A stretch of 64,000 bases of DNA from Clostridium frigidicarnis (GTDB lineage: Bacteria; Bacillota; Clostridia; Clostridiales; Clostridiaceae), in the NCBI RefSeq assembly GCF_900111985.1, contig NZ_FOKI01000011.1, positions 1 through 64,000 of the forward strand. The letters run 5' to 3'. A model generated the notes under the pieces. That model made no database searches. It worked only from the letters and a program-made list of their open reading frames with translations, and was not told where the DNA came from. The position numbers were made by a program, and so were the translations under genes. This document shows, one piece after another, positions 36,901 through 44,863 of this stretch. Numbering within the stretch: position 1 is the first letter of the stretch; every line of letters begins with the position of its first letter.

Positions 36901-38466
36901 ACTTACAATAAGTTCTATTGAATGAGTTTCCATGATTGCCACAATGGATTTCTTATCTATACCTTCTTTTCTTAAGTGATTTGCTAATTGATTTGACCTT
37001 TCATTAAGTTCTTTATATGTTAATGTTCTTTCCTTAAACTCTAATACAACTTTATTTGGAGTTTTCATTGCTTGTTCTTTAAATAATTCACATACTGTTT
37101 TCTTAGGATAACAGCTATTTGTTGAGTTTAATTCATACAGCTTATGGTTAATCTGATATTCATTAAGAAGTTTTACATTACTAACTGTAAGCTCTTCATT
37201 TACTATTACTTGATTAATTATATTAATCATAGATTCATACATCGTCTTAATTTGTTGCTCTGTGTATTCTAGTGTTTTATAATCAAAGTTTAGTGTTATA
37301 TTATTATCTTGCCACTCTTTAACTGTTAACTGCAGTGAATAACTTTGATTTCCACAATAATACTCACTAATCTCTACTTTATTGCCATTAATATCATTAA
37401 CATAGTTAGAATTATAATAATTTACACACATTTTAAATAAACCATCATATCCCTTCCTGTTTAACTCCAAATCCTTAACTAAAAGATCATAAGGATATTT
37501 CTGATTTAAAAAACAAAGTTTTAATTCTCTATTAATTAATTTTATTAAATTTCCTATATTTAATTCAGTATCTAATTCAAATCTAAAAGGTACTGTGCTT
37601 GTAAACATACCTACCATACCCTTTTGTTTCTTACCAGTCCTATTAAATACTGGTGTGCCTATTATCAAATCTTCTTTATATATAATTTTGTTTATATATA
37701 TAAGTAACATTGCTATAAAAAAGGTGTTTAGTGAGTACTTTTTATCATCAACAAATTTCTTTATTTTATTTGATAACTCACTATCAATATTAAAGCACAG
37801 TCTCCTACCCTCTATGCTATTAGATGTTTTATATAAAAACTCTTCAGGTATATCATCAAACTTTTCTCTCCAAAAGTTTTTATTTTTCATAAACCTTTCT
37901 GATCTTAAATATTCCACTTCTTCCTTTATAAAATCTACATATGAGTAATATTCATCTAGGTAAATCCCTTCACTATGTATTAACTTACTATATATTTCAC
38001 ATATTTGTTTTTCTATAAGACTAATAGACCATCCATCAGATATAATATGATGAATCTTTAGTAATACCCCAGATTCTTTTTCACTTATTTTATATATTGC
38101 AAAGTAATATAATTGATTATCTTCCATATTAAAATTTCTTTTAAATAAATTTTCTGACCATTTTTTATATTCTTCTTTAGGCTTTTCATTCTTAGTAAAA
38201 TCTAAAACATCTATATTTTCCTTTTGAAACGCATGAACATATTGGACTGGTTGTCCATCTCTTTCTGTGAATCTTAATCTTAATCCTTCATTGCTTTTTA
38301 TTATAAGATTAAGAGTTTCCTGCATTTTATCAATATCTATTTTCTCATTTATGTTTAAGCATCCACCAATATTATGAAGTGAAGAGTTTAAGTTCACTTT
38401 GTCTATGTACCATATTCTTTTTTGTGGGTGAGTTAAATTATAATAATTCCTCTCATTACTTCCCAT
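33982..38466 (-). CDS. NRPS loading module, C(starter)-A(Asn)-PCP-E
   Basis: 1,494 residues. C domain with HHIISDGWS (~143) and N-terminus THPQKRIWY, as in acyl-Asn starter domains. Adenylation domain ~458-950 (YTSGSTGKPKG, YGPTETV, RGHRIELGEVE), specificity residues D-L-T-K-I-G-E-V-G-(K), an asparagine code. Carrier GGDSIKA (~988). Epimerase-type domain with HHLVMDGVSW (~1175). The acidic tail ends QDDLDALFD, likely docking to the free C domain at 23,096-24,532. This C-A-PCP-E set is shared with prodrug-forming ClbN, XcnA and ZmaO, which make N-acyl-D-Asn. The acyl donor is not evident here. AGGGAGA precedes the ATG. Confidence 0.95.
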   Translation of the reverse strand: MGSNERNYYNLTHPQKRIWYIDKVNLNSSLHNIGGCLNINEKIDIDKMQETLNLIIKSNEGLRLRFTERDGQPVQYVHAFQKENIDVLDFTKNEKPKEEYKKWSENLFKRNFNMEDNQLYYFAIYKISEKESGVLLKIHHIISDGWSISLIEKQICEIYSKLIHSEGIYLDEYYSYVDFIKEEVEYLRSERFMKNKNFWREKFDDIPEEFLYKTSNSIEGRRLCFNIDSELSNKIKKFVDDKKYSLNTFFIAMLLIYINKIIYKEDLIIGTPVFNRTGKKQKGMVGMFTSTVPFRFELDTELNIGNLIKLINRELKLCFLNQKYPYDLLVKDLELNRKGYDGLFKMCVNYYNSNYVNDINGNKVEISEYYCGNQSYSLQLTVKEWQDNNITLNFDYKTLEYTEQQIKTMYESMINIINQVIVNEELTVSNVKLLNEYQINHKLYELNSTNSCYPKKTVCELFKEQAMKTPNKVVLEFKERTLTYKELNERSNQLANHLRKEGIDKKSIVAIMETHSIELIVSILGVLKAGGAYLPIDPSYPIERINYMLQNSESSMLLTNFKVNNDICFKGNITNINDVNLNIYSKETLVNISNLQDLVYIIYTSGSTGKPKGVMIEHQGLTNYIWWAKKMYLKDEEDVMALYSSISFDLTVTSIFTPLIFGNKIVIYDNDETEFVLYKILRENKATVIKLTPAHLTLLKGMNNSYSNIKRFIVGGEDLKVSLAKEIYNSFGKNIEICNEYGPTETVVGCMIHKYNEEKDKGVSVPIGKPSDNVQIYILDNDFNVVPTGLVGELYVSGDGVSRGYLNKEELNCERFIENPFIKGKRMYKTGDTARYLENGAIEYVSRIDNQVKIRGHRIELGEVERHLTENEFVKDAVVVFKEDSSENKLLNAYIVSKRKVKERELKEWLLKFLPKYMLPTNFIFMDSLPLTLNGKVNYSLLPEPISGDKEFVNYNTSSEKELVKAMEEILGIENISMNDNYYQLGGDSIKAIQISSKLKNIGLTIKVKDILSYDSIEEIAAAIEKYEEMVSISQEESHGEIENTPIIEWFFNEKFENENLYNQYVLLEYNQVLYINKVTMAVNKLIKHHDGLRINYDRKSRKLYYNDKHLSDMDAVQYVDLRECRYDEQCKKVKNLIEKANVNFDIENGLLFNVTMFDLGDKKQALLFTAHHLVMDGVSWRVILNDFATILNQLENGNEISLPMKNHSFKDWANELINYSKKDFEKEMPYWNNISNSNFYYPIDFNKGKDVVKTSQELKRILDEDTLNSLMKVVNEIYSMDLNEVLTVALVLTINNITKNNDVIIELERHGRENISNGIDISRTVGWFTSMYPAYFKVESNDTERNIKSLKEQLRNIPNQGFNYGTLRFLKKQIDELQNKLVRFNYLGDLDNIVDKEKLDLSSIEFGLDSDEENTLTALIDIVAMIVNKELKINANYSKNKFNKDTIQELIDTYISTLKLIEEKCMNKDVKEFTPSDFDAVDISQDDLDALFD

Positions 38467-38667
38467 ATCAATTCTCCCTTTTAATATTTCTATAGTAAAT
38501 CTAAATAAATAATTAAATATCCGCTAATTCTATTAGTAAACCCGCATTATTCATAAGATATAAATTATTCTGAAAGTTTTCGTTGATTTTTCCATATCAC
38601 AATTATCACTTTGAATTTAATTTTTTTACCTAGGTTAATTTCTCATCACCCATAAAACCTACTATAT

Positions 38668-40356
38668 CTATTCTTTAATTTTTTCTGCTGCAATTTGTTG
38701 TAACCCTTCATTTCTATTCGTTTCAATATTACCTATTGATCTTATTTTAAAATGCCTGTTATTAATTAAGTCTGATTTATCATAACTCATAAGTTCTAAA
38801 AACTTTATATATATAGTTTCTTTCATGTCTTTAATAAATTTATTTCTGCTCTCTTCTTTATCGGTAGGCTCTGGCAATATACAATCTATTATTCCGAAAT
38901 TTAGAATATCACTTGCAGTAAGCTTTAAATGTGCAGCTATTTCCTCTGCTTTTTTTGAGTCTCTATGTATGATTGCTGCTCCTGCTTCTGGTGAAATAAC
39001 AGAATATGTTGCATTTTCTAACATATACACATAATCACCATTGCTTATAGCTAATGCTCCTCCGCTTCCACCTTCTCCATGTATTATGGTTATGATAGGA
39101 ACTCTTATACTAGATATTTCCATAAGGCACCTTGCAATAGCTTCTCCTTGTCCTCTCTCCTCAGCTTCAACATCGCAAGCAGCTCCTGGAGTATCTATAA
39201 AACAAAGAATAGGCCTATTAAACTTTTCTGCCTGCTTCATAAGTCTCAATGCCTTTCTATAACCTTCTGGATGTGCACTTCCAAAATTCCTATCAATATT
39301 ATCCTTTATATTCCTCCCCCTTGCTGTACCTACAATTGTTATTGGCAGATCTTTAAGATACCCTATACCACATATAAATGCCTTGTCATCTTTGAACTTT
39401 CTATCACCTTTAAGCTCTATAAAACCTGTAATTAACATATTTATATAATCCTTAAGCCTTATCCTTTCAAGCTTTCTTGCTGCTTTTACTTTTTGCCATG
39501 GTGTAAGTTTATCATGGCTTGATTTATAAGATAAGTTCTGATCATATTTTTGCATTTTAGGATATTTTAAATCCACTCTATTTAAGTCATTTTTATGAAA
39601 CTTTAAAATATATGCCAACGAATTTCTTAAATCTCGTCTATCAATAATACAATCAATAAATCCATGATTTATCATAAATTCTGAGGTTTGAAATTCTTTA
39701 GATAGCTGCTGCCTTATCGTCTGCTCTATAACCCTTCTTCCTGCAAACCCTATATTTGCATTTGGTTCTGCAATTATTATATCTCCAAGAGTTGCAATGC
39801 TAGCAGTTACACCTCCAAATGTAGGATCAGTAATAACACTTATAAATAAAAGGCCTTTGTCATTGTGCTTTTTTATGGCAGTTGCAACTTTACTCATCTG
39901 ATATACAGCTATTGTTCCTTCTTGAATCCTAACCCCTCCAGATCCAGTAAATATTACTATGGCTTCATTATTTTCAGTTGCCCTTTCTATTACTCTAGTT
40001 ATCTTCTCACCTTCTACAATTCCCATTGACCCCATCAAAAATCTATAATCCATTATTGCAAAATAAACTGGATTAGCATTTATTGTTCCATACCCAGTAA
40101 CAACTGCACTATTGCTTTTTAACTCTTTTCGCAACTCATCAATTTTTTTACTATATGTAGGAAAGTTCAGTGGATTGTTGCAATACATTTCTGTATCAAA
40201 ATATTTAACTGATTCTGTATCAAAAATATTTTTTATTCTGGTGTTAATATCTAATTTAAAATGTTGTCCACAAATTTTACATACATTTAAATTTTCTTCC
40301 ATATCATTACTATACATATGATTTTTACAATTGAAACACAATATTCCATCAACCAT
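38668..40356 (-). CDS. Fused acetyl-CoA carboxylase carboxyltransferase, beta-alpha
   Basis: 562 residues. The N-terminal half is AccD-like with a four-Cys zinc ribbon (CFNC, CKIC) and GSGGVRIQEG. The C-terminal half is AccA-like with FIDTPGAACDVEAEERGQ and GEGGSGGALAI. AccA and AccD are normally separate chains; a single fused chain occurs in some clostridia and actinobacteria. There is no biotin carboxylase or BCCP here, so it must borrow those from primary metabolism. Within a cluster with two PKS modules its likely job is a local malonyl-CoA supply. GGAG lies about 10 nt before the ATG. Confidence 0.93.
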   Translation of the reverse strand: MVDGILCFNCKNHMYSNDMEENLNVCKICGQHFKLDINTRIKNIFDTESVKYFDTEMYCNNPLNFPTYSKKIDELRKELKSNSAVVTGYGTINANPVYFAIMDYRFLMGSMGIVEGEKITRVIERATENNEAIVIFTGSGGVRIQEGTIAVYQMSKVATAIKKHNDKGLLFISVITDPTFGGVTASIATLGDIIIAEPNANIGFAGRRVIEQTIRQQLSKEFQTSEFMINHGFIDCIIDRRDLRNSLAYILKFHKNDLNRVDLKYPKMQKYDQNLSYKSSHDKLTPWQKVKAARKLERIRLKDYINMLITGFIELKGDRKFKDDKAFICGIGYLKDLPITIVGTARGRNIKDNIDRNFGSAHPEGYRKALRLMKQAEKFNRPILCFIDTPGAACDVEAEERGQGEAIARCLMEISSIRVPIITIIHGEGGSGGALAISNGDYVYMLENATYSVISPEAGAAIIHRDSKKAEEIAAHLKLTASDILNFGIIDCILPEPTDKEESRNKFIKDMKETIYIKFLELMSYDKSDLINNRHFKIRSIGNIETNRNEGLQQIAAEKIKE

Positions 40357-40373
40357 TTTACTATCTCCATATA

Positions 40374-41192
40374 CTAATTTTTTTGATTTTGATTAGTTAA
40401 TATTCCGCCAGTATAATCACATATACTCTTTTGTGGATATATTAACTTATAGTAGTTCTTATTATTCTCACTCATTTCCGTTCCCCTTTTGATACTTTTT
40501 TGCTTAATTAATGTACAATTTATAACATTAATTATGTTTTCAACATTATTATTTATAAAAAAATGATTGCCTTCGAAATTATAAACTTTAAAACCATTAT
40601 CTACATGATTTTTCCAAGCTAGTATTTCTTCTAAATTTATAGAATCTTGTTTTCCATTTAAAATTGAAACATCACATTCAATTTTATCTTCTCTTTCTTT
40701 ATAGTTATAATTTTCTAGAATCTTAAAATCACTTCGAATTACAGGAAGAAATATTTCAAGTAGCTCTTTATTTTTCATTAACTCTTCTGGCGTACCACCA
40801 AGTTCAATTACTTTTTTCATAAAATCATAATCAGGTAAAGTGTATGTATTTTCTTTTCTTCTTATAATACTTGGTGCTTTATAACCCGAAAAAAATATAT
40901 GTCTGGGCTTTCTAAGCTTTTGCTCCTTTATTTTATAATATAATTCGTAGGCTAAAAGGCTTCCCATACTGTGACCATAAATAGCATAATCATCATTCAT
41001 TATTTTATCTTTAATATTTCTCAATATATCTTCTACAGCTTCATCTAATGTTTCATAAAAAATCTCACTATATCTTTTCCCTCTTCCTTTAAGTTCTATT
41101 GATTCTAGCTGTATCGAAGGATTTAAATACTTTTTCCATTTATAATATATAACTTCCGACCCACCTGCATATGGTAAACAAAATAATATCAT
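40374..41192 (-). CDS. Type II thioesterase with a C-terminal remnant of a condensation domain
   Basis: 272 residues. The alpha/beta-hydrolase part has FCLPYAGGS, nucleophile GHSMG and catalytic His in GNHFF. Such enzymes clear mis-primed carrier domains. The last ~33 residues do not belong to the family: the stretch starting MSENNKNYYKLIYPQKS copies the N-terminus of the neighbouring Asn module (SNERNYYNLTHPQKR) and is preceded by its own GGGGAA ribosome site. This looks like a truncated duplicate start of an NRPS gene joined to the thioesterase frame. GGGGAG precedes the true ATG. Confidence 0.9.
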   Translation of the reverse strand: MILFCLPYAGGSEVIYYKWKKYLNPSIQLESIELKGRGKRYSEIFYETLDEAVEDILRNIKDKIMNDDYAIYGHSMGSLLAYELYYKIKEQKLRKPRHIFFSGYKAPSIIRRKENTYTLPDYDFMKKVIELGGTPEELMKNKELLEIFLPVIRSDFKILENYNYKEREDKIECDVSILNGKQDSINLEEILAWKNHVDNGFKVYNFEGNHFFINNNVENIINVINCTLIKQKSIKRGTEMSENNKNYYKLIYPQKSICDYTGGILTNQNQKN

Positions 41193-41209
41193 TGAAATAT
41201 CTCCCCTAC

Positions 41210-41905
41210 TTACTCAAGATTAAATCTAATATATTTATTAATTAAACTGTTCTGCTCTAATCGTATTATGTTATTAGAAATCTCTTTATTTAATGAACAT
41301 ACAGCTATTTTATAACCTAACTCTATATCAAATAACTTAAAAGTATGTTCCTTATATTCATTATTGCTAACCACTTTAATATTTTCATCTTTCTCTACTT
41401 CAATAGAAAATGACTTTAATGGTATTGATAGTCCTTGTCCACAACATTTAATATAACTTTCTTTCAAAGTCCATATTTCATAAAACTTACTTAAGCAAAT
41501 ATCTGAATCATTTTTAATAATATAATTAAATTCACTTATAGTGAAAAAACTTTTAGCTATCTCTTCATACTCAATATATTTTACTTCTTCAACATCAATT
41601 CCTATAGGCTTATCATCAATTGCACCTACTACAAACTCCCCAGAATGAGATATATTGAAATTGAACTTTGGATACTCTTTCAGATATGGTTTCCCATATT
41701 TATTTTTCTCAAATGTTATATTTTTAATACCCAATTCCTGAACAATTATAACCCTTATCAATATTTCACCAATTAATGCTCTAACTTTATCTTTTTTATT
41801 AATAAATTTTTCAATTTTACATTTTTTCTCTAAATCAATCAATAAACATAACTTATTTAACTTTTCTTCGCTAATATCTAAGATTCTCACAGCATAAATT
41901 TTCAT
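41210..41905 (-). CDS. Sfp-type 4'-phosphopantetheinyl transferase
   Basis: About 231 residues with the Sfp pattern: FNISHSGEFVVGAI, magnesium-binding IGIDVE, and WTLKESYIKCCGQGLS. It converts apo carrier domains of NRPS/PKS proteins to the holo form and should serve all carriers in this cluster. It is the first gene of the second unit. Start ATG 41905 has GAGGT just upstream; the in-frame ATG 41917 lacks a site. Confidence 0.95.
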   Translation of the reverse strand: MKIYAVRILDISEEKLNKLCLLIDLEKKCKIEKFINKKDKVRALIGEILIRVIIVQELGIKNITFEKNKYGKPYLKEYPKFNFNISHSGEFVVGAIDDKPIGIDVEEVKYIEYEEIAKSFFTISEFNYIIKNDSDICLSKFYEIWTLKESYIKCCGQGLSIPLKSFSIEVEKDENIKVVSNNEYKEHTFKLFDIELGYKIAVCSLNKEISNNIIRLEQNSLINKYIRFNLE

Positions 41906-41961
41906 AAAGTACCTCATTATATATATATTTACAAAAATAATATATTTTTGCTACTTCTATT

Positions 41962-42001
41962 AAATTTATTATATACCATTCCCACGAATTATGTTGTCAT
42001 T
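41962..42001 (-). promoter_or_regulatory. Possible promoter of the PPTase-transporter unit
   Basis: Minus-strand TATATAAT (41975-41968), with an upstream TGG that would act as an extended -10, and a TGACA-type -35 about 18-19 bp away. Spacing is poor, so the call is weak. The gene start follows within 60 nt, so unlike the other unit there is no long leader. Confidence 0.35.
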
Positions 42002-42002
42002 T

Positions 42003-42375
42003 TATGTATGTTAATCGCCTTTTTTTGACGACAGCTTATTTCCTTTTTTTGAATTTTATAAATAATATTATTCTCGTTTTTTATTTTTCCACTATTTTTT
42101 TAATTGAATTTTATCATTGTACAAAATTTCAGTTTTCGAACTATTTTTATACTTATTTTTAAATAAATACTAAACATTATATAGCCAACAATACAAAATA
42201 TTCTTTATATTAGTTTTATATAATATATAACATTCATTATCTCTATAAGTATCAAGCTATATAATTCAAATAAAATGCATACCCACACTCATGATGTTTA
42301 GAATTTTAGAACCTTACGTTTAAGTTAGTTTTATTTTCTCTTCTTCATTATTGCATTAAATTAAAACTCCTTTTT
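42003..42375. other. AT-rich non-coding stretch
   Basis: Between the PPTase unit and a terminator at 42,384. No frame with a start, ribosome site and plausible protein on either strand. Many homopolymer T/A tracts; I see nothing else in it. Confidence 0.5.
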
Positions 42376-42376
42376 A

Positions 42377-42408
42377 AGAAAAAAACTCCTAAGGCAATCT
42401 CAGAAGTT
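42377..42408 (-). terminator. Intrinsic terminator
   Basis: On the minus strand AACTTCTGAG pairs over all 10 positions (two G-U) with CTTAGGAGTT around a 5-nt loop and is followed by seven T. It lies downstream of a decayed gene remnant and marks the upstream border of the biosynthetic cluster. Confidence 0.8.
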
Positions 42409-42429
42409 ATCTTTAATATGTTTCTTTTT

Positions 42430-42770
42430 TATAGATTTGATATATTTTAATTATTTATTTCTATATTATTAGCCATAATCTAATACACTCTGTTTTAGCA
42501 TTCGGTATTATTTTAAAATCTATAAAGCCATGAATTACATTCTGATGACTTTATCAACACGCCATAATATGGAATCTCAACCCCTGGTAAATCCTCCATT
42601 TTGCTAAAACTTTTAACCTTCCCCTCCATGTATTCCTAGCCTTTTCACCAGATATATTAATCGAAATACTAGCTCCTTATTCTCCTAAACAAGTAATAAT
42701 CTTTGGATTTGCAATAGCAGTTACTGTGTACTTACAAAAAAGTCTCATCAGATTTTAACTCTTAAAATAA
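42430..42770 (-). pseudogene. Decayed coding remnant, possibly uracil-DNA-glycosylase-like
   Basis: Minus-strand frames show protein-like text broken by stops and at least one frameshift: ANPKIITCLGE then a stop, then SGEKARNTW, then in another frame KVKSFSKMEDLPGVEIPYYG. The NPKII-CLG phrase is reminiscent of uracil-DNA glycosylases, but the rest does not match clearly. It sits between two minus-strand terminators, as a former single gene would. Family assignment is weak. Confidence 0.35.
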
Positions 42771-42803
42771 AAAAGAGGACTAAGAGATTTCTCCCCAAGT
42801 CCT
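42769..42803 (-). terminator. Intrinsic terminator after the ABC exporter genes
   Basis: Minus strand AGGACT...AGTCCT with an inner GAGA/TCTC pair, followed by CTTTTTT. About 220 nt past the stop of the ABC permease gene. Confidence 0.75.
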
Positions 42804-43022
42804 ACTTTAATTCAATCATTATTTCAATTAATAAATCTTTATGAACCTATTGTGTTATCAACGTTAATCCTTTCCAAACTATTTTTTAATACTCTTTAGA
42901 AGAGAGCTATTGAAAATCTTTATTGATATAAGCTTTATTTGAAAAAAGCACAGATAAATCCCCTATTAAAAATATAAAAGATGTAGTGAAATTACCTATA
43001 AACCTATAAGATATTTATATTT

Positions 43023-43766
43023 TTAGTGTACATCTTCTTTTATATTTTTTATACTTAATATTGTTCCAATGATAAAGGATGCACATAAAACAGTAATACC
43101 CAAAGCATAATTTGTATAAGTTCTTCCATCTTCATGAGGACTTAATATAGTTGGAATACTCCATGGAAATAATGTGTTAAATTTTGTGTTTATGACTATA
43201 AGGTTAAGGGCAATAGCACTCACTCCAACTATAATTGTTGGAATTATGCTCTTATTATAAATACTTAAAAATGCTAATATTGGAATTAATGCAAAGTGCA
43301 TAATAGCCATAAATATATAGGTTTTAGAGTAATATAGTAAAATACTAAGAGTTAAAGGTTCATGTTTTATTATCAATCCTAAAAACACTGATACAATAAA
43401 TGAAGAAATAAGTGTAATAAAAATAAGAATAAACATAACAATAAGTTTGCCAACAAAAAATTGCATTCTACTTATTGGATAAGTAAACATACTGTTTACA
43501 GTATTTTCTTGATATTCCCTTGAAAAAATAAATCCTGCTAATATAGAAAAAAGTCCAATCCCAATCAATAAATTAATCATCATTTCAATAAGTGTAAAAT
43601 AATCTTTCCAAATGACCATAGGGTATTTTTTATTAACTGCATACATTAAAAATATTAATATGTCGGGGCACAAAGAACATAAAGGAATACACCATAAAAC
43701 TTTACATTTTCTTAATTTAATAAATTCAGTATTAATCACGGTTGGTAAACTTGCTAGTTTATTCAT
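43023..43766 (-). CDS. ABC-2 type permease
   Basis: 247 residues, about six membrane helices. The cytoplasmic stretch FSREYQENTVNSMFTYPISR after the second helix is typical of ABC-2 permeases of bacitracin/lantibiotic immunity exporters. It overlaps the ATPase gene by 8 nt, so the two form one transporter. No other transporter subunit is in view. Substrate unknown; peptide antibiotics are likely from the family and the adjacent two-component system. Confidence 0.9.
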   Translation of the reverse strand: MNKLASLPTVINTEFIKLRKCKVLWCIPLCSLCPDILIFLMYAVNKKYPMVIWKDYFTLIEMMINLLIGIGLFSILAGFIFSREYQENTVNSMFTYPISRMQFFVGKLIVMFILIFITLISSFIVSVFLGLIIKHEPLTLSILLYYSKTYIFMAIMHFALIPILAFLSIYNKSIIPTIIVGVSAIALNLIVINTKFNTLFPWSIPTILSPHEDGRTYTNYALGITVLCASFIIGTILSIKNIKEDVH

Positions 43767-44679
43767 TTATGTCCCCTCCTATTAAACCAATAAAATAATC
43801 TTCAAGACTGTCTCTCGCTAAAGATATTTCTTTAACATCAACATTATTTTGTATTAGTATTCTATTGATGTTTAAAGTCCCTGTTAATTTTTCATAAATC
43901 TTAATGATGCCTGGTTCTGGAATTATATAATCTGTTATATTAAGTTTTTCTTCTAGCATAAATACTGCTTCTCTATCATTATTAACTTTCAGTTGGATAT
44001 AATGCCTGTTTTTCTTTTTTAACGTTTGATAGTCTATCTCTTCAAGTAGCTTTCCCTTGTGTATTATTCCTACTTTTGTGGCTAATTGCTGAATCTCACT
44101 TAAAATATGACTTGATATCAATACAGTTATCTGCCTCTTCTGTGATAAATCAAGTATAAGTTCACGTATTTCTTTTATTCCCATAGGATCTAAACCATTT
44201 GTTGGTTCATCTAACACTAAAAATTCAGGATTATGAAGTAAAGCCCTTGCTATGCCAAGTCTCTGTTTCATACCCAAAGAAAAATCTTTTGTTTTTCTAT
44301 TACGATAATCAAATAATCCAACTGTTTTTAAAGATTCTTCAATACAATTTTTGCCCGGTACACCCATAAGTTTTCTATGAATATCTAAATTTTCTACTGC
44401 AGTTAAATTTTCATAAAAACCAGGGAATTCTATAATAGAACCAACTCTTGCAAAAACCTGCTTTGTATCTTCACTTACCTTTTCTCCAAACAACTCAATA
44501 CTTCCATCTGTAGGCTTAATTAGTCCCATAATCATTCTCATAGTAGTTGTTTTACCCGCACCATTTTCACCTAAGAATCCATAAATATCTCCTTTTTCAA
44601 TTGTTATGTTTGCATTATCAACAACTCTATGGTCTTTGTACTGTTTTGTTAGATTATAGGTTTTTAATATACATTCCAC
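43759..44679 (-). CDS. ABC transporter ATPase, BcrA-like
   Basis: 306 residues. Walker A GENGAGKTTT, signature FSLGMKQRLGIARALL, Walker B FLVLDEPTNGLDP, H-loop SSHILSE. The ~80-residue C-terminal extension is typical of bacitracin/lantibiotic exporter ATPases. GTG start with a GGGGGAGAGGA site. Preceded by a promoter region with tandem 11-bp repeats, suggesting induction by the response regulator encoded just upstream. Confidence 0.94.
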   Translation of the reverse strand: MECILKTYNLTKQYKDHRVVDNANITIEKGDIYGFLGENGAGKTTTMRMIMGLIKPTDGSIELFGEKVSEDTKQVFARVGSIIEFPGFYENLTAVENLDIHRKLMGVPGKNCIEESLKTVGLFDYRNRKTKDFSLGMKQRLGIARALLHNPEFLVLDEPTNGLDPMGIKEIRELILDLSQKRQITVLISSHILSEIQQLATKVGIIHKGKLLEEIDYQTLKKKNRHYIQLKVNNDREAVFMLEEKLNITDYIIPEPGIIKIYEKLTGTLNINRILIQNNVDVKEISLARDSLEDYFIGLIGGDINE

Positions 44680-44738
44680 TATCCTCTCCCCCTAAAAATA
44701 ATTTATCATCATGTTCACAGGATACTATCTTAGTTTTA

Positions 44739-44771
44739 CATAACCCTAACAAATACCTTACAAATACCTTA
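44739..44771 (-). promoter_or_regulatory. Tandem 11-bp direct repeats, candidate response-regulator site
   Basis: Two adjacent exact copies of TAAGGTATTTG (minus strand, 44771-44750), then a degenerate third (TTAGGGTTATG). The 11-bp period is one helical turn, as in OmpR-family operators of lantibiotic systems. The copies lie about 70-90 nt before the ATPase start, near where a -35 would be. Confidence 0.55.
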
Positions 44772-44799
44772 AATTATAAATAGCTAATATCACTAACGT

Positions 44800-44826
44800 A
44801 GTATGCACAAAATAGACTAGCATACT
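44800..44826. repeat. 7-bp inverted repeat, AGTATGC-13-GCATACT
   Basis: Between the histidine kinase stop and the repeat-containing promoter. No U-tract follows on the minus strand. It could be a weak terminator or a second operator. Confidence 0.35.
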
Positions 44827-44863
44827 GACTTGTTATTTTTTGAATGTGCCTAAATCCTTCACT

